Positions 8,431 to 21,500 of a stretch of 64,000 nt of DNA are shown here, piece after piece. The stretch is from Staphylococcus felis (GTDB lineage: Bacteria > Bacillota > Bacilli > Staphylococcales > Staphylococcaceae), in assembly GCF_003012915.1 (NCBI RefSeq), contig NZ_CP027770.1:372001-436000 (forward strand). The letters are read 5' to 3'. The notes beneath the pieces were generated by a model, which was not told the DNA's origin, ran no database searches, and saw only the letters and a list, made by a program, of their open reading frames with translations. A program made the position numbers and the translations under genes. Numbering within the stretch: the stretch's first letter is position 1; each line of letters begins with the position of its first letter.

Positions 8431-9600
8431 TTGACTGATTGGTTTCAAAAAGCCTACGAAAAAGAACCGTTTATGATTCAAACACGTCGTTACTTGCATC
8501 AATACCCCGAATTGTCATTCCAAGAACATCACACGCATCAATTCATTGTACAACACCTTGAAAAACTCAACTTTGAAATGAACGATCAAGTGGGTGAAAA
8601 TGGGATAATTGCTAGAATAAAAGGTCAAGAAGATGGGCCTACTATTGCATTTCGAGCAGATTTTGACGCACTGCCAATTGAAGATTTAAAAGCAGTGCCT
8701 TATAAGTCAAAGATTCCAGGTGTGATGCATGCGTGCGGACATGACGGGCATACTGCTATTTTACTCGCAGTCGCAGAGCTACTTCACGAACACCAAGCAC
8801 AATTAAAAGGAGATGTCGTTTTAATATTTCAATATGGCGAAGAGCTGATGCCTGGTGGCGCACAACAAATGATTGCAGATAATGCTCTTGTCGGTGTTGA
8901 CCGAATATATGGCAATCATTTATGGAGTGGCTACCCTACAGGAACCATTCATACCCGTTCTGGCCCTATGATGGCACAACCTGATGAATTTAATATTACT
9001 ATTCATGGTAAAGGTGGACACGGTGCTAAACCTCACGAAACAATTGATCCCATCGTCATTTTAGCCGAATTCATATTGAGCACACAAAAAATTGTTTCAC
9101 GTACATTGGATCCAGTCAAACAAGCTGTGATTTCATTCGGGAAAATTGAAGCGGGTGAAGCTGACAACGTCATTCCTGATTTTGCTTTTTGTAGAGGAAC
9201 CGTACGCACTTTTGAGCCTGAAGTCCAAGAGCATGTTCATTATAAAATGGATAAACTTTTACAAGGTTTGGCACTTGCTAATGACATAACATATGAATTC
9301 GATTATGTAAAAGGCTATCTCCCGGTCTACAATCATGAAAAACCTGTTGAGCATATTCAAAATGCAGCAAATGCTCTAAACTTTAGGTTCAATAAAGCGG
9401 ACTTAATGATGGTAGGTGAAGATTTCTCTTTTTATCTCAAAGCACGTCCAGGGGCTTTCTTTCTGACTGGATGTGGTAATCATGAGAAAAACAGTGATTG
9501 GCCACATCATAGTCCATATTTTGATATTGATGAGTCCGCGATGAAATATGCCGTAAGCACTTTTATGAAAATACTCGAATCTGAAAATGTCTTAGTATAA
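8431..9600 (+). CDS. M20-family N-acyl-amino-acid amidohydrolase
   Basis: Metal-dependent deacylase/aminoacylase of 389 aa. The M20D metal-binding residues are visible in HACGHDGHTA, in the YGEELMPGG segment that supplies the Glu pair, and in the late His of WPHHSPYFD. The insertion (dimerisation) domain is GKGGHGAKPHETIDP onward. I choose TTG 8431 as start: AAGGAG at 8416-8421 lies 9 nt upstream, and the upstream in-frame residues overlap the predicted promoter. It is monocistronic, with a shared bidirectional terminator at 9678-9710. Likely substrates are N-acyl amino acids; the exact one is unknown. Confidence 0.88.
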   Translation: MTDWFQKAYEKEPFMIQTRRYLHQYPELSFQEHHTHQFIVQHLEKLNFEMNDQVGENGIIARIKGQEDGPTIAFRADFDALPIEDLKAVPYKSKIPGVMHACGHDGHTAILLAVAELLHEHQAQLKGDVVLIFQYGEELMPGGAQQMIADNALVGVDRIYGNHLWSGYPTGTIHTRSGPMMAQPDEFNITIHGKGGHGAKPHETIDPIVILAEFILSTQKIVSRTLDPVKQAVISFGKIEAGEADNVIPDFAFCRGTVRTFEPEVQEHVHYKMDKLLQGLALANDITYEFDYVKGYLPVYNHEKPVEHIQNAANALNFRFNKADLMMVGEDFSFYLKARPGAFFLTGCGNHEKNSDWPHHSPYFDIDESAMKYAVSTFMKILESENVLV

Positions 9601-9677
9601 TCTCATTTTAATTGATACGAATATAACATAAAATCTTCTATCATCTTCGCATATGCTTTAAAACAAAATATAAGTAC

Positions 9678-9710
9678 AAAAAAAGAGTTGGCATTAAGCC
9701 AACTCTTTTT
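9678..9710. terminator. Bidirectional terminator between amidohydrolase and tuf
   Basis: Perfect stem AAAAGAGTTGGC / GCCAACTCTTTT with 5-nt loop; T-tract on both strands. It serves the convergent genes on either side. Confidence 0.92.
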
Positions 9711-9724
9711 AGTAAAGATAGAGA

Positions 9725-10912
9725 TTATTCGTGGATTTCAGTAACAACGCCTGATCCTACAGTACGTCCACCTTCACGGATTGAGAAACGTGTACCGTCT
9801 TCGATAGCGATTGGAGAAATTAATTCAACTTCCATTTCAACGTTATCGCCAGGCATAACCATTTCTGTACCTTCTGGTAAGTTAACTACACCAGTTACGT
9901 CAGTAGTACGGAAATAGAATTGTGGGCGGTAGTTAGAGAAGAATGGCGTGTGACGTCCACCTTCGTCTTTTGATAATACGTAAACTTCTGCTTTAAATTT
10001 TGTGTGTGGTGTGATTGAACCAGGAGCAGCTAAAACTTGTCCACGGTTGATGTCTTCACGAGCAACACCACGTAATAATGCACCGATGTTGTCACCAGCT
10101 TCAGCGTAGTCTAATAACTTACGGAACATTTCTACACCAGTAACAGTTGTTTTAGAAGATTGTTCAGTTAAACCGATGATTTCAACTTCTTCACCAACTT
10201 TGATTTGACCACGTTCAACACGGCCTGTTGCAACAGTACCACGACCAGTGATTGAGAATACGTCCTCAACTGGCATCATGAATGGCTTGTCAGAATCACG
10301 TTCTGGAGTTGGAATGTAAGTGTCTACAGCTTCCATTAATTCTAAGATTTTAGCTTCGTATTCAGCGTCGCCTTCTAAAGCTTTTAATGCTGAACCAGCG
10401 ATTACAGGTACGTCATCACCTGGGAAGTCGTATTCAGATAATAAGTCACGAACTTCCATTTCAACTAATTCTAATAATTCTTCATCGTCAACCATGTCAA
10501 CTTTGTTTAAGAATACAACTAATGCTGGTACACCAACGTTACGTGATAAAAGGATGTGTTCACGAGTTTGTGGCATTGGACCGTCAGCAGCAGATACTAC
10601 TAAGATACCACCGTCCATTTGAGCAGCACCAGTGATCATGTTTTTAACGTAGTCAGCGTGACCTGGGCAGTCAACGTGAGCATAGTGACGTTTGTCAGTT
10701 TGGTACTCAATATGTGATGTATTGATTGTGATACCACGTTCTTTTTCTTCTGGAGCGTTGTCAATCATGTCGTATGATTGTGCTACAGTGTCACCATTTT
10801 TCGCTAATACAGTTGCGATAGCAGCTGTTAATGTTGTTTTACCATGGTCAACGTGACCGATAGTTCCGATATTGGCATGTTCTAATGAACGATCGAATTT
10901 TTCTTTAGCCAT
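9725..10912 (-). CDS. tuf: Elongation factor Tu
   Basis: GTPase that delivers aminoacyl-tRNA to the ribosome. The P-loop is GHVDHGKT, the G3 motif DCPGH, G4 NKVD; the RGITI switch segment is intact. Domains: GTP-binding (about 1-200), then two beta-barrels. The start is ATG 10912 (MAKEKFDRS), behind GAGGAGAG; the seven in-frame residues upstream are not used. 395 aa, the usual size. Last gene of the str-type cluster S12-S7-EF-G-EF-Tu; a possible own promoter is at 11010-11039. Confidence 0.98.
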   Translation of the reverse strand: MAKEKFDRSLEHANIGTIGHVDHGKTTLTAAIATVLAKNGDTVAQSYDMIDNAPEEKERGITINTSHIEYQTDKRHYAHVDCPGHADYVKNMITGAAQMDGGILVVSAADGPMPQTREHILLSRNVGVPALVVFLNKVDMVDDEELLELVEMEVRDLLSEYDFPGDDVPVIAGSALKALEGDAEYEAKILELMEAVDTYIPTPERDSDKPFMMPVEDVFSITGRGTVATGRVERGQIKVGEEVEIIGLTEQSSKTTVTGVEMFRKLLDYAEAGDNIGALLRGVAREDINRGQVLAAPGSITPHTKFKAEVYVLSKDEGGRHTPFFSNYRPQFYFRTTDVTGVVNLPEGTEMVMPGDNVEMEVELISPIAIEDGTRFSIREGGRTVGSGVVTEIHE

Positions 10913-11009
10913 TATAAAATCTCTCCTCTTCAATTAAGAATTAAATTATTATCACTCATGAAAGTTACTCACCAACATGAGATAGATTATCTTTATTCCT
11001 TTATAAATC

Positions 11010-11039
11010 ATTTTACAGTAAAAATCAATTTATAAACAA
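11010..11039 (-). promoter_or_regulatory. Possible tuf promoter
   Basis: Minus strand -35 TTGTTT (11034-11039), 18-bp spacer, -10 TAAAAT (11010-11015), in the 158-bp fusA-tuf gap. An independent tuf promoter is usual in Firmicutes; this assignment is a visual match only. Confidence 0.4.
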
Positions 11040-11070
11040 GGATAATATAGCTTAACAAATAGATAAACTA

Positions 11071-13152
11071 TTACTCACCTTTGTTCTTTTTAATGATCTC
11101 TTCAGAAATTGATTTAGGAACTTCTGCGTAATGATCAAAGTACATTGTGTACGTACCGCGACCTTGAGTGTTTGAACGTAATGAAGTTGCATAACCGAAC
11201 ATTTCTGAAAGTGGTACAAAAGCGTTAACCACTTGCGCGTTACCACGAGGTTCCATACCATCTACACGTCCACGACGAGCAGTAACGTCACCCATGATGT
11301 CACCCATGTATTCTTCAGGCATTTCGATTGTAACTTTCATCATTGGTTCTAAGATGACTGGATCACATTTTTTAGCGGCTTCTTTAAGTGCTAATGATGC
11401 AGCAATTTTGAAGGCCATTTCAGATGAGTCGACATCGTGGTATGAACCATCAAATAATTTAGCTTTAACATCGATTAACGGATAACCTGCTAATACACCG
11501 TTTTCCATTGCATCTTTAAGACCTTGTTCAACTGATGGAATGTATTCACGTGGAACTACACCACCAACGATAGCGTTTTCGAATTCGAAACCTGCACCTG
11601 TTTCGTTAGGTGTGAATTCGATATGAACGTCACCGTATTGACCACGACCACCAGATTGACGAGAGAATTTACCTTGAACAGATGCACCTTGTTTGAATGT
11701 TTCACGGTAAGATACCATTGGTGCACCTACGTTAGCTTCAACGTTGAATTCTTTTTTCATACGGTCAACAATGATGTCAAGGTGAAGCTCACCCATACCA
11801 CCAATGATAACTTGACCAGTTTCTTCGTCAGTATGCGCTTTAAATGTTGGGTCTTCTTCTTGAAGTTTAACAAGCGCTTGAGTCATTTTATCTTGGTCAG
11901 CTTTAGATTTTGGTTCAACTGATAAGTGAATAACTGGCTCTGGGAATTCCATTGACTCAAGGATGATGTCATTTTTCTCTCCGCAAAGCGTATCACCTGT
12001 ACCAGTCTCTTTAAGACCTACTGCAGCAGCAATATCCCCTGAGTATACTGTGCTGATTTCTTCACGTGAGTTCGCGTGCATTTGTAGGATACGACCTACA
12101 CGTTCACGTTTACCTTTAGTTGAGTTCTTAACGTAAGAACCTGAAGTTAATGTACCTGAGTACACACGGAAGAATGTTAACTTACCAACATAAGGGTCAG
12201 TCATAACTTTAAATGCCAATGCAGCAAATTCTGCATCGTCATCTGCTTTAGCGATAACTTCTTGTTCAGGGTCATCAGCGCGGTGACCAACGATTGGCTT
12301 AACATCTAATGGAGATGGTAAGTAGTCGATTACTGCGTCTAACATTAATTGAACACCTTTGTTTTTGAATGCTGTACCACATAATACAGGGTAGAATTCA
12401 ACATCAGTTGTTGCTTTACGAATCGCATCTTTAAGTTCATCAACAGTGATTTCTTCTTCACTGAAGATTTTTTCCATTAATTCTTCGTTTGTTTCAGCAA
12501 CAGCTTCAATTAATGTTTCACGTGCTTCTTCTGCACGCTCACGATGATCTTCAGGAATTTCAATTTCTTCAATTTCTGTTCCTAAGTCATTGTTATATTT
12601 AAAACATTTCATTGTAACTAAGTCAATGATTGCTTCGAATTCATCTTCAGCACCGATTGGTAATTGGATAGGAGCAGCATTTGCATTTAAACGATCGTGT
12701 AAAGTGCTAACTGAATATTCAAAGTTTGCACCCATTTTGTCCATTTTGTTGACAAATACGATACGTGGTACACCGTAAGTTGTTGCTTGACGCCAAACTG
12801 TTTCAGTTTGAGGTTCTACACCTGATTGTGCATCAAGTACTGTTACAGCACCATCAAGTACACGTAATGAACGCTCAACTTCAACAGTGAAGTCTACGTG
12901 TCCAGGTGTGTCGATGATGTTTACACGGTGGTCATTCCATGCAGCTGTAGTTGCAGCTGATGTGATTGTAATACCACGGTCTTGCTCTTGTTCCATCCAG
13001 TCCATTTGTGAAGCACCTTCATGTGTTTCACCAATTTTGTGGATACGTCCAGTGTAATAAAGAATACGTTCAGTAGTAGTCGTTTTACCAGCATCAATGT
13101 GCGCCATGATACCGATATTACGCGTGTTTTTCAAAGAAAAGTCTCTTCCCAT
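11071..13152 (-). CDS. fusA: Elongation factor G
   Basis: Translocation GTPase. Motifs: P-loop [12 protein letters not shown] near residue 17, [15 protein letters not shown]. 693 aa with five-domain layout. The start is ATG 13152 (MGRDFSLKN) with AAGGAG upstream; a longer in-frame leader peptide is ignored. The fusidic-acid region around [10 protein letters not shown] looks like the susceptible type, with His and Leu at the positions often mutated in resistant S. aureus. It follows rpsG in the same operon. Confidence 0.98.
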   Translation of the reverse strand: MGRDFSLKNTRNIGIMAHIDAGKTTTTERILYYTGRIHKIGETHEGASQMDWMEQEQDRGITITSAATTAAWNDHRVNIIDTPGHVDFTVEVERSLRVLDGAVTVLDAQSGVEPQTETVWRQATTYGVPRIVFVNKMDKMGANFEYSVSTLHDRLNANAAPIQLPIGAEDEFEAIIDLVTMKCFKYNNDLGTEIEEIEIPEDHRERAEEARETLIEAVAETNEELMEKIFSEEEITVDELKDAIRKATTDVEFYPVLCGTAFKNKGVQLMLDAVIDYLPSPLDVKPIVGHRADDPEQEVIAKADDDAEFAALAFKVMTDPYVGKLTFFRVYSGTLTSGSYVKNSTKGKRERVGRILQMHANSREEISTVYSGDIAAAVGLKETGTGDTLCGEKNDIILESMEFPEPVIHLSVEPKSKADQDKMTQALVKLQEEDPTFKAHTDEETGQVIIGGMGELHLDIIVDRMKKEFNVEANVGAPMVSYRETFKQGASVQGKFSRQSGGRGQYGDVHIEFTPNETGAGFEFENAIVGGVVPREYIPSVEQGLKDAMENGVLAGYPLIDVKAKLFDGSYHDVDSSEMAFKIAASLALKEAAKKCDPVILEPMMKVTIEMPEEYMGDIMGDVTARRGRVDGMEPRGNAQVVNAFVPLSEMFGYATSLRSNTQGRGTYTMYFDHYAEVPKSISEEIIKKNKGE

Positions 13153-13299
13153 GGGTATTCTTTCTCCTTCCAAAATATAGGATAATATAAATAGATATAG
13201 CTCTACCCTAAGCATTCACGGGATAACACATCAATAAGTTATGCAACGTGTTGATGAGAACCATTTAAGTGATAACTGCTCAGGGATTTAGCTTTTATC

Positions 13300-13770
13300 T
13301 TACCAACGATAATGAGCGAATGCTTTGTTAGCTTCAGCCATTTTGTGAGTGTCTTCACGTTTTTTAACTGCGCCACCAACGTTGTTTGCTGCGTCTAAGA
13401 TTTCGTTAGCTAAACGCTCTTCCATAGTTTTTTCACCACGAAGACGCGCATAGTTCACTAACCAACGTAAACCTAAAGTAGTACGACGCTCTGGACGAAC
13501 TTCTACAGGTACTTGGTAGTTAGAACCCCCTACACGACGAGCTTTAACTTCAAGTACTGGCATAATGTTGTTGATTGCTTCTTCAAATACTTCTAATGCG
13601 TCACGACCTGAGCGTTCTTGCACTAAGTCGAATGCAGAATAAAGAATACGTTGAGCTGTTCCACGTTTACCATCTAACATAATCTTATTGATTAATTTTG
13701 TGACTAACTTAGAGTTGTGAATTGGATCTGGTAACACATCTCTTTTAGGTACTGATCCTTTACGAGGCAT
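13300..13770 (-). CDS. rpsG: 30S ribosomal protein S7
   Basis: Primary 16S-binding protein that nucleates the 30S head and lines the E site. 156 aa, the family length; the N-terminal [12 protein letters not shown] and the conserved [15 protein letters not shown] segment are diagnostic. Lies between rpsL (82-bp gap) and fusA (147-bp gap) in the S12-S7-EF-G operon. In many bacteria S7 represses this operon by binding its mRNA; no such site can be seen here with confidence. Confidence 0.98.
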   Translation of the reverse strand: MPRKGSVPKRDVLPDPIHNSKLVTKLINKIMLDGKRGTAQRILYSAFDLVQERSGRDALEVFEEAINNIMPVLEVKARRVGGSNYQVPVEVRPERRTTLGLRWLVNYARLRGEKTMEERLANEILDAANNVGGAVKKREDTHKMAEANKAFAHYRW

Positions 13771-13852
13771 AACACAAGTCCTCCCTTCCTATTATAGTAT
13801 ATTTATAATCTATCAGTCATGGCATATTGTATATATTTACAATATTTTAACC

Positions 13853-14266
13853 TTATTTCTTAGGTTTTTTAGTACCGTATAATGAACGGCCTTGCATACG
13901 TCCTTCAACACCTGAAGTATCTAATGCACCACGTACGATATGGTAACGTACACCAGGTAAGTCTTTTACACGTCCGCCACGTACAAGTACAACACTGTGC
14001 TCTTGTAAGTTATGGCCGATACCAGGAATGTATGCGTTGATTTCGATGTTGTTAGATAAACGAACACGTGCATATTTACGTAATGCTGAGTTCGGTTTCT
14101 TTGGTGTCATTGTACCAACACGAGTACATACGCCACGTTTTTGTGGTGAATTTAATTGAGTAAATTGTTTTTTCTGACTGTTAAAACCTCTGTTTAAAGC
14201 TGGTGAGTCAGATTTTTTAGTTTTACTTCTTCTTGGTTTACGTACTAATTGATTAATAGTAGGCAT
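13853..14266 (-). CDS. rpsL: 30S ribosomal protein S12
   Basis: Decoding-centre protein, 137 aa. The streptomycin-related loops are wild type: Lys in [11 protein letters not shown] and Lys in [13 protein letters not shown]. The highly basic N-terminus and KKPKK C-terminus are normal. AGGAGG lies upstream of the ATG. First gene of the S12-S7-EF-G-EF-Tu group and preceded by the L7Ae-like gene. Confidence 0.98.
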   Translation of the reverse strand: MPTINQLVRKPRRSKTKKSDSPALNRGFNSQKKQFTQLNSPQKRGVCTRVGTMTPKKPNSALRKYARVRLSNNIEINAYIPGIGHNLQEHSVVLVRGGRVKDLPGVRYHIVRGALDTSGVEGRMQGRSLYGTKKPKK

Positions 14267-14360
14267 TTCAAATTCCTCCTCTCTTCATTTCTTAATCCCA
14301 CACATCCAGGTGGTTCATTTTTAGGTTAAATAAAATTTAGTAAGCGTATACTTACTAAGT

Positions 14361-14615
14361 TCATTTTAACAAAGCAACAACGGTTGCCTTTACATTTATA
14401 CCAAAACATTCTCCAAGCGCATGTTGACTTGAAAAGAACTCAATAGGTATCTTGTTTTGATTGGCAAAGCTTAACACGCGCGCCAGTAAATGAATATCGA
14501 CATTTTTTGCAATAATCAATTGACTGACACGTTGTTGCTTTAATGCTTTTAAAGTTTCCTTTAAGCCAACAACGTAAGCTTGTTTGTTTAAGCGTGCGAC
14601 TTTTTCATTAGACAT
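14361..14615 (-). CDS. rplGB: L7Ae-family ribosome-associated protein (YbxF type)
   Basis: Small 84-aa protein of the L7Ae/L30e fold that binds kink-turn RNA; the B. subtilis homologue YbxF associates with ribosomes. The core is the Rossmann-like alpha/beta unit with the RNA-binding LIIAKNVD segment near residue 35. It lies between rpoC and rpsL, its conserved position in Bacillales. GGAGG lies upstream of the ATG at 14615. Its exact role is not established. Not the same as ribosomal L7/L12. Confidence 0.88.
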   Translation of the reverse strand: MSNEKVARLNKQAYVVGLKETLKALKQQRVSQLIIAKNVDIHLLARVLSFANQNKIPIEFFSSQHALGECFGINVKATVVALLK

Positions 14616-14723
14616 TTACATATCCTCCAAAGTACTGCTTGCATCAACCTTTACTATATTACCATTGACAGAAGTTCACGTCAATAGTTTATATCAAAAA
14701 TCGACAAACTCATTTTTGAAAGA

Positions 14724-14759
14724 TGAAGGCATGAGAACATGAAAATGCTCATGCCTTCA
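14724..14759 (-). terminator. Hairpin after rpoC
   Basis: Stem TGAAGGCATGAG (14724-14735) with CTCATGCCTTCA (14748-14759), 12-bp arms. The T-run after it is interrupted (CTTTCAAAAA), so read-through into rplGB-rpsL is plausible. Confidence 0.65.
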
Positions 14760-14766
14760 CCTAGTA

Positions 14767-17700
14767 TTAATCTACAATGACTTGTTCAAGTTCTTCAGTT
14801 TTTTTCTCTTCTTCTAATTCTACGCCACTGTAACGTTTCATACCTGTACCAGCTGGAATTAGCTTACCGATAATAACGTTTTCTTTAAGTCCAAGTAAAT
14901 CATCACGCTTACCTTTGATAGCTGCATCTGTAAGTACACGCGTTGTTTCTTGGAATGACGCTGCTGATAAGAAACTTTCTGTCTCAAGAGACGCTTTTGT
15001 AATACCTAATAATACTGGTTTTGCTGTTGCAGGGCGTTTACGCTCTTTAAATGCTTCGCGGTTTGCATCTGTAAAGTTGTGAATATCAACAAGAGAACCT
15101 GGTAATAATTTTGTATCGCCAGCTTCGATAATACGAACTTTACGTAACATTTGACGTACCATGACTTCAACGTGTTTGTCGTCAATTTCTACCCCTTGCA
15201 TACGGTAAACTTTTTGAACCTCTTTTAATAAGTACGTTTCAGTTGCTGTTAAACCAGCGACTGATAAGTAATTTTTAGGTTCAATTGACCCTTCTGTTAA
15301 TGCTTCACCGCGCTCTACAGATTGACCAATTTCAACTTTAAGACGTGAAGCACCCGGAGCCATATAAGACAGTGTTTCGTTAGCACCTTTAACAACAATC
15401 TCTTGTTGTCTGTCTTTACCAACTGTAATGTTATCGATAACACCTTCGATTTCAGTAATAACAGCTTGTCCTTTAGGATTACGTGCTTCAAAAATCTCTT
15501 GAATACGCGGTAAACCTTGCGTGATATCGCTACCGGCTACCCCACCAGTATGGAATGTACGCATTGTTAATTGTGTACCTGGCTCACCGATAGATTGAGC
15601 AGCAATAGTACCAACTGCCTCACCCACTTCAACTTTTTCACCAGTTGCTAAGTTTTTACCGTAACATTTTTCACATACACCATGACGTGTGTTACATGTG
15701 AAGGCAGATCGAATGTACATTTCTTCAATACCTGCATCTGTAATCTCTTTTGCGATATCTGGTGTAATAAGTTCATCAGGACGAATAATCACTTTATCAG
15801 TTTCTGGGTGACGAACTGTTTCTTTTGAATAACGTCCTTCAATACGCTCGATAAATGGTTCGATCATTTCTGTACCTTCTTTAATATCAGATACAAGTAA
15901 TCCGCGATCTGTACCACAATCTTCTTCGCGGACAATAACATCTTGTGCCACATCAACAAGACGTCGAGTAAGGTAACCTGAGTCCGCTGTTTTAAGAGCT
16001 GTATCGGCAAGACCTTTACGCGCACCGTGTGTTGAGATGAAGTACTCTAATACTGTTAAACCTTCACGGAATGACGATGTGATTGGAAGTTCGATAATTT
16101 TACCTGATGGTGCCGCCATTAAACCACGCATACCTGCAAGTTGCGTAAAGTTAGATGCGTTACCACGGGCACCAGAGTCACTCATCATAAAGATAGGGTT
16201 TGTTTTATCAAGGGATTTCATCAGTTTCTCTTGAATTCTATCTTTTGCATTTGTCCAAATTTCAATAACAGCATTGTATCGTTCTTCTTCTGTTAAAAGA
16301 CCACGGTTAAATTGCTTTTGAACACTTTCAACGCGCTTTTCTGATTCATCTAAAATTTCTTGTTTGTCTGGTAATACAACGATGTCTGCAACACCTACTG
16401 TAATACCTGCTTTAGATGAATACTTGAATCCTAAGTCTTTCATTAAGTCAAGCATCATTGACGTATCAGTGATACTGAATCGGTTAAATACTTCAGCGAT
16501 AATTTTTCCTAAGAACCCTTTATTAAATGGCTTAACTAATTCAAGGTTTTCGAAGTACTCAGCTAGACCACCTTCACCTAGTTCTGAAGGATCAACAAAG
16601 TACTTATCTGGCGTACTATGTTCTAAGTTTTCAGCCGTTGGTTCGTTAATATAAGCAAACGAATCCGGAATGATTTCATTGAATATAATCTTACCTACAG
16701 AAGTCATTAAAAGTTTGCGCTTTTGTTCTTCTGTAAATGTTGGGTTGTTGAATGATGCAGCATGTACACCGATACGAGTGTGTAAGTGTACATGACCATT
16801 TGCATAGGCTTTTAACACTTCGTTCGTATCATTGAAAATCATACCTGTATTGACAGCGTCTTTACGCTCTAATGTTAAATAATAGTTACCTAATACCATG
16901 TCTTGTGATGGTGTTACAACTGGCTTACCATCTTTAGGGTTCAAGATATTTTGTGCAGCAAGCATTAACATACGCGCTTCAGCTTGTGCTTCTTTTGACA
17001 ATGGTACGTGAACAGCCATTTGGTCACCATCAAAGTCGGCGTTATAAGCTGTTGTTACAAGTGGATGTAAACGGATTGCACGGCCTTCTACTAATGTTGG
17101 TTCAAAGGCTTGGATACCAAGTCTGTGTAATGTTGGCGCACGGTTAAGTAATACTGGGTGTTCAATAATCACGTCTTCTAAAACGTCCCATACTTCATCT
17201 TCCGTACGTTCGATTTTACTTTTAGCATTTTTGATATTCGTTGCAATTTCACGTTGCACTAATTCTTTCATTACAAATGGTTTGAATAGCTCTAATGCCA
17301 TTTCTTTAGGCAAACCACATTGGTACATTTTCAGGCTTGGACCTACTGCGATAACAGAACGACCAGAATAGTCAACACGCTTACCTAATAAGTTTTGACG
17401 GAAACGACCTTGCTTCCCTTTTAACATGTGTGATAACGATTTTAATGGACGGTTACCTGGTCCAGTTACCGGACGACCACGACGACCGTTATCAATCAGA
17501 GCATCTACCGCCTCTTGTAGCATACGCTTTTCGTTTTGAACGATGATGCCAGGCGCACCTAAATCAAGTAAACGTTTCAAACGATTGTTACGGTTAATCA
17601 CACGGCGGTATAAATCGTTTAAGTCACTTGTCGCAAAACGACCTCCATCAAGTTGAACCATTGGACGGATTTCAGGTGGGATAATTGGAAGTACATCCAA

Positions 17701-18381
17701 AATCATCCACGCAGGATTGTTCCCTGAATTACGGAATGATTCTACAACTTCTAAACGCTTAATGGCACGTGTTAAACGTTGTCCTGTTGCAGATTCAAGT
17801 TCTTCACGTAAAAATTTAAGCTCTTCATCTAAATTAATTTCATTTAGTAAGTCTTTAATTCCTTCTGCACCCATTTTGGCAGTGAATTGACCAGGGAATT
17901 TATCGTAGTACTCACGGAATTCAGCTTCTGATAGTAATGTTTTCTTTTCTAACCCAGTTGGGCCTGGATCAACAACAACGTAAGATGCAAAATAAATGAC
18001 TTCCTCTAATGCACGTGGTGACATATCTAAAAGCAATCCCATACGACTTGGGATTCCTTTAAAATACCAAATATGAGATACAGGTGCAGCAAGTTCAATG
18101 TGCCCCATTCTCTCACGACGTACTTTAGATTTTGTAACCTCCACACCACAGCGGTCACAAATCATACCTTTATAACGTACACGTTTGTACTTACCACAAC
18201 TACATTCCCAGTCTTTAGTCGGCCCAAAAATTCTCTCACAGAATAGACCGTCTTTTTCAGGTTTCAAAGTTCTATAGTTAATTGTTTCAGGTTTTTTTAC
18301 CTCACCATATGACCAAGAACGGATTTTTTCAGGTGAAGCGAGTCCTATTTTCATGTAATGGAATTTATTTACATCAATCAA
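14767..18381 (-). CDS. rpoC: RNA polymerase subunit beta prime
   Basis: Catalytic large subunit, 1204 aa. From N to C: zinc site CSCGKY...CDRCG near residues 60-78; active-site NADFDGD with three magnesium-binding Asp; the second zinc cluster [13 protein letters not shown]; trigger loop around [18 protein letters not shown]. The start [13 protein letters not shown] is preceded by AAAGGAGG. It follows rpoB after a 143-bp gap that contains a long imperfect hairpin. Length and motifs are ordinary. Confidence 0.98.
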   Translation of the reverse strand: MIDVNKFHYMKIGLASPEKIRSWSYGEVKKPETINYRTLKPEKDGLFCERIFGPTKDWECSCGKYKRVRYKGMICDRCGVEVTKSKVRRERMGHIELAAPVSHIWYFKGIPSRMGLLLDMSPRALEEVIYFASYVVVDPGPTGLEKKTLLSEAEFREYYDKFPGQFTAKMGAEGIKDLLNEINLDEELKFLREELESATGQRLTRAIKRLEVVESFRNSGNNPAWMILDVLPIIPPEIRPMVQLDGGRFATSDLNDLYRRVINRNNRLKRLLDLGAPGIIVQNEKRMLQEAVDALIDNGRRGRPVTGPGNRPLKSLSHMLKGKQGRFRQNLLGKRVDYSGRSVIAVGPSLKMYQCGLPKEMALELFKPFVMKELVQREIATNIKNAKSKIERTEDEVWDVLEDVIIEHPVLLNRAPTLHRLGIQAFEPTLVEGRAIRLHPLVTTAYNADFDGDQMAVHVPLSKEAQAEARMLMLAAQNILNPKDGKPVVTPSQDMVLGNYYLTLERKDAVNTGMIFNDTNEVLKAYANGHVHLHTRIGVHAASFNNPTFTEEQKRKLLMTSVGKIIFNEIIPDSFAYINEPTAENLEHSTPDKYFVDPSELGEGGLAEYFENLELVKPFNKGFLGKIIAEVFNRFSITDTSMMLDLMKDLGFKYSSKAGITVGVADIVVLPDKQEILDESEKRVESVQKQFNRGLLTEEERYNAVIEIWTNAKDRIQEKLMKSLDKTNPIFMMSDSGARGNASNFTQLAGMRGLMAAPSGKIIELPITSSFREGLTVLEYFISTHGARKGLADTALKTADSGYLTRRLVDVAQDVIVREEDCGTDRGLLVSDIKEGTEMIEPFIERIEGRYSKETVRHPETDKVIIRPDELITPDIAKEITDAGIEEMYIRSAFTCNTRHGVCEKCYGKNLATGEKVEVGEAVGTIAAQSIGEPGTQLTMRTFHTGGVAGSDITQGLPRIQEIFEARNPKGQAVITEIEGVIDNITVGKDRQQEIVVKGANETLSYMAPGASRLKVEIGQSVERGEALTEGSIEPKNYLSVAGLTATETYLLKEVQKVYRMQGVEIDDKHVEVMVRQMLRKVRIIEAGDTKLLPGSLVDIHNFTDANREAFKERKRPATAKPVLLGITKASLETESFLSAASFQETTRVLTDAAIKGKRDDLLGLKENVIIGKLIPAGTGMKRYSGVELEEEKKTEELEQVIVD

Positions 18382-18450
18382 GGAGCCTACCTCCTTTAGT
18401 TTAAATTAGCTGAGCTATTTGATTGATTCACTATATATCAATGCGATTGA

Positions 18451-18505
18451 TGTAGGATGTCGAGATAAGGTCATGCTTTAGCACGAACCCTTACCTCTTC
18501 CTACA
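18451..18505 (-). other. Long imperfect hairpin in the rpoB-rpoC gap
   Basis: Arms TGTAGGA (18451-18457) and TCCTACA (18499-18505), then AGATAAGG with CCTTACCT and TCATGCT with AGCACGA (one wobble) further in. No T-tract follows, so it looks more like an RNA-processing or stability element than a terminator. Confidence 0.55.
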
Positions 18506-18524
18506 CTGTCTCGGGTATACACTA

Positions 18525-21500
18525 TTATTCGTTTGTTTCAATTTGTGATTCTGGAACACTTGACTGTTGAACATTGATTTTGCGATCTGGTACATCATCA
18601 TCACCTAAGTCGCGCATTTCAATTTCGTTGTCTTGTTCATCCATCACTTTAACGTCAAGACCTAAACTTTGTAATTCTTTCATCAATACTCGGAATGACT
18701 CTGGAACGCTTGGTCTTGTAATGTTTTCGCCTTTAACAATAGCTTCGTAAGTTTTCACGCGTCCTACAGTGTCATCAGATTTGTAAGTTAAGATTTCTTG
18801 TAATGTGTATGCTGCACCATATGCTTCAAGTGCCCATACCTCCATCTCACCAAATCTTTGACCACCGAACTGCGCTTTACCACCTAATGGTTGTTGTGTG
18901 ACGAGTGAGTACGGTCCAGTTGAACGCGCGTGAAGTTTATCATCAACCATGTGCGCAAGTTTCAACATGTACATCACACCAACAGAGATACGGTTGTCAA
19001 ACGGCTCACCAGTACGACCATCGTATAAAACGGTTTTACCGTCACGTGCCATACCTGCTTCTTCAATTGTTGACCATACGTCATCATCGTTAGCACCATC
19101 AAATACTGGAGAAGCAACATGAATACCTAAGTTTTTCGCGGCCATACCTAAGTGCAACTCTAATACTTGTCCGATATTCATACGAGATGGTACACCAAGT
19201 GGGTTTAACATGATGTCAATCGGGCGTCCGTCTGGTAAATAAGGCATATCTTCTTCTGGTACGATTTTAGAGATGACACCTTTGTTACCGTGACGACCAC
19301 ACATCTTATCCCCAACATGGATTTTACGTTTTTGTACGATATAAACGCGCACGAGTTGGTTCACACCTGGTGATAATGAGTCGTCGCCTTCTTCACGATT
19401 AAACACTTTAACATCTAGCACAATACCACCGGCACCGTGTGGTACACGTAATGATGTATCACGTACTTCACGTGCTTTCTCACCGAAGATAGCATGTAAT
19501 AAACGTTCTTCAGCCGTTAATTCTGTCACACCTTTTGGCGTTACTTTACCAACAAGAATATCTCCATCTTTGACTTCAGCACCGACATAAACAATGCCTC
19601 GATCGTCTAAGTTTTTCAACGCACTTTCAGATACGTTAGGAATATCGCGCGTGATTTCTTCAGGCCCTAACTTTGTATCACGTGCCTCAGATTCATACTC
19701 TTCAATATGAATAGATGTGTATACGTCATCTTTCACAAGACGTTCACTCATAATAACAGCATCTTCATAGTTATAACCGTCCCATGTCATGAAGCCAACA
19801 ACAACGTTACGACCTAACGCCATCTCTCCAAGTTCCATAGAAGGTCCATCAGCTAAGATTTCGCCTTTTTCAACGATATCTCCCGCTGCAATAATCGGTC
19901 TTTGGTTATAACATGTCCCTGAGTTAGAACGTTTAAATTTAGCTAAAGGATAACGATCTAATTCACCGTCAACTTCTTGTCCATTATCATCAATAAGACG
20001 ACGTACTAAGATTTCGCTCGATTGCACATGCTCAACGCGACCACGGTTTTTACAGATAACTGCAGCACCAGAATCACGTGCAGCAACGTGTTCCATTCCT
20101 GTCCCAACAAATGGTGATTCGGGATTCATTAAAGGTACAGCTTGACGTTGCATGTTCGCACCCATTAATGCACGGTTAGAGTCATCGTTTTCTAAGAATG
20201 GGATACATGCCGTCGCAGCAGAAACGACTTGCTTAGGCGATACGTCCATGTAGTCCATTTTTTCTTTGGCCATCGTTGTATTGTTTCCGCGGAAACGACA
20301 TACAATCTCGTCATCCAAGAAACGGCCTTCTTCGTCTAATCGTGCGTTTGCTTGTGCAACAACATAACTATCTTCTTCATCAGCTGTAAGATAGTCAATT
20401 TGGTCTGTAATTTTATTTGTCTCAAGATCGACTTTACGATATGGTGTTTCGATAAATCCAAATTCGTTAACACGTGCATAACTTGATAATGAGTTGATTA
20501 ATCCGATGTTCGGCCCCTCTGGCGTTTCAATAGGACACATGCGACCATAGTGAGAGTAGTGAACGTCACGCACTTCCATCTGTGCACGTTCTCTCGTTAA
20601 ACCACCAGGTCCTAATGCGGATAGACGACGTTTATGCGTCAACTCAGCTAGCGGGTTAGCTTGATCCATGAATTGAGACAATTGAGAACTACCAAAGAAC
20701 TCTTTAATAGACGCAATTACAGGGCGAATATTAATCAACTGCTGTGGTGTAATAGAGTCAGTATCTTGAATAGACATTCTTTCGCGTACGACACGTTCCA
20801 TTCTTGATAAACCAATACGGAATTGGTTTTGTAGTAACTCACCAACAGAACGAAGACGACGATTTCCAAGATGATCAATGTCATCCGTATAACCGATACC
20901 ATGTAATAAATTGAAGAAATAAGACATTGAAGCAACGATATCAGCTGGTGTGATACATTTGACAGCAGAGTCTGGAAATGCGTTTCCGATCACTGTTGTT
21001 GTACGCTCTTCATCATCATTTGGTACATAAACTTTGATAGATTGAACTTCAACTGGTTCATCTACAATACTATTTGGAAGTTCGTAAACTTGCGCATTTG
21101 CATTTGACTCAAGCACATCCATGATTTCGTCTAATTTGCGACGATCTAACACTGTGCCTTCCTCAGCCACAATTTCCCCAGTTTCAGTATTAACGATAGG
21201 TTCAGCAAGTTTTTGATTAAACAAACGATGCTTTAAGTGTAATTTTTTATTTGTTTTATAGCGTCCTACACTTGCTAAATCATAGCGCTTTGGATCGAAA
21301 AAGCGTGAATATAATAAGCTCTTCGCGTTTTCAACTGTAGGTGGTTCACCTGGACGTAAACGTTCATATATTTCTAATAAAGCTTGCTCTGTATTTTCAG
21401 TATTATCTTTTTCTAATGTGTTACGTAAGTATTCGTTATCACCAATAAGCTCAATGATTTCTTGGTCAGTTGAATAACCTAATGCACGTAATAAGACTGT

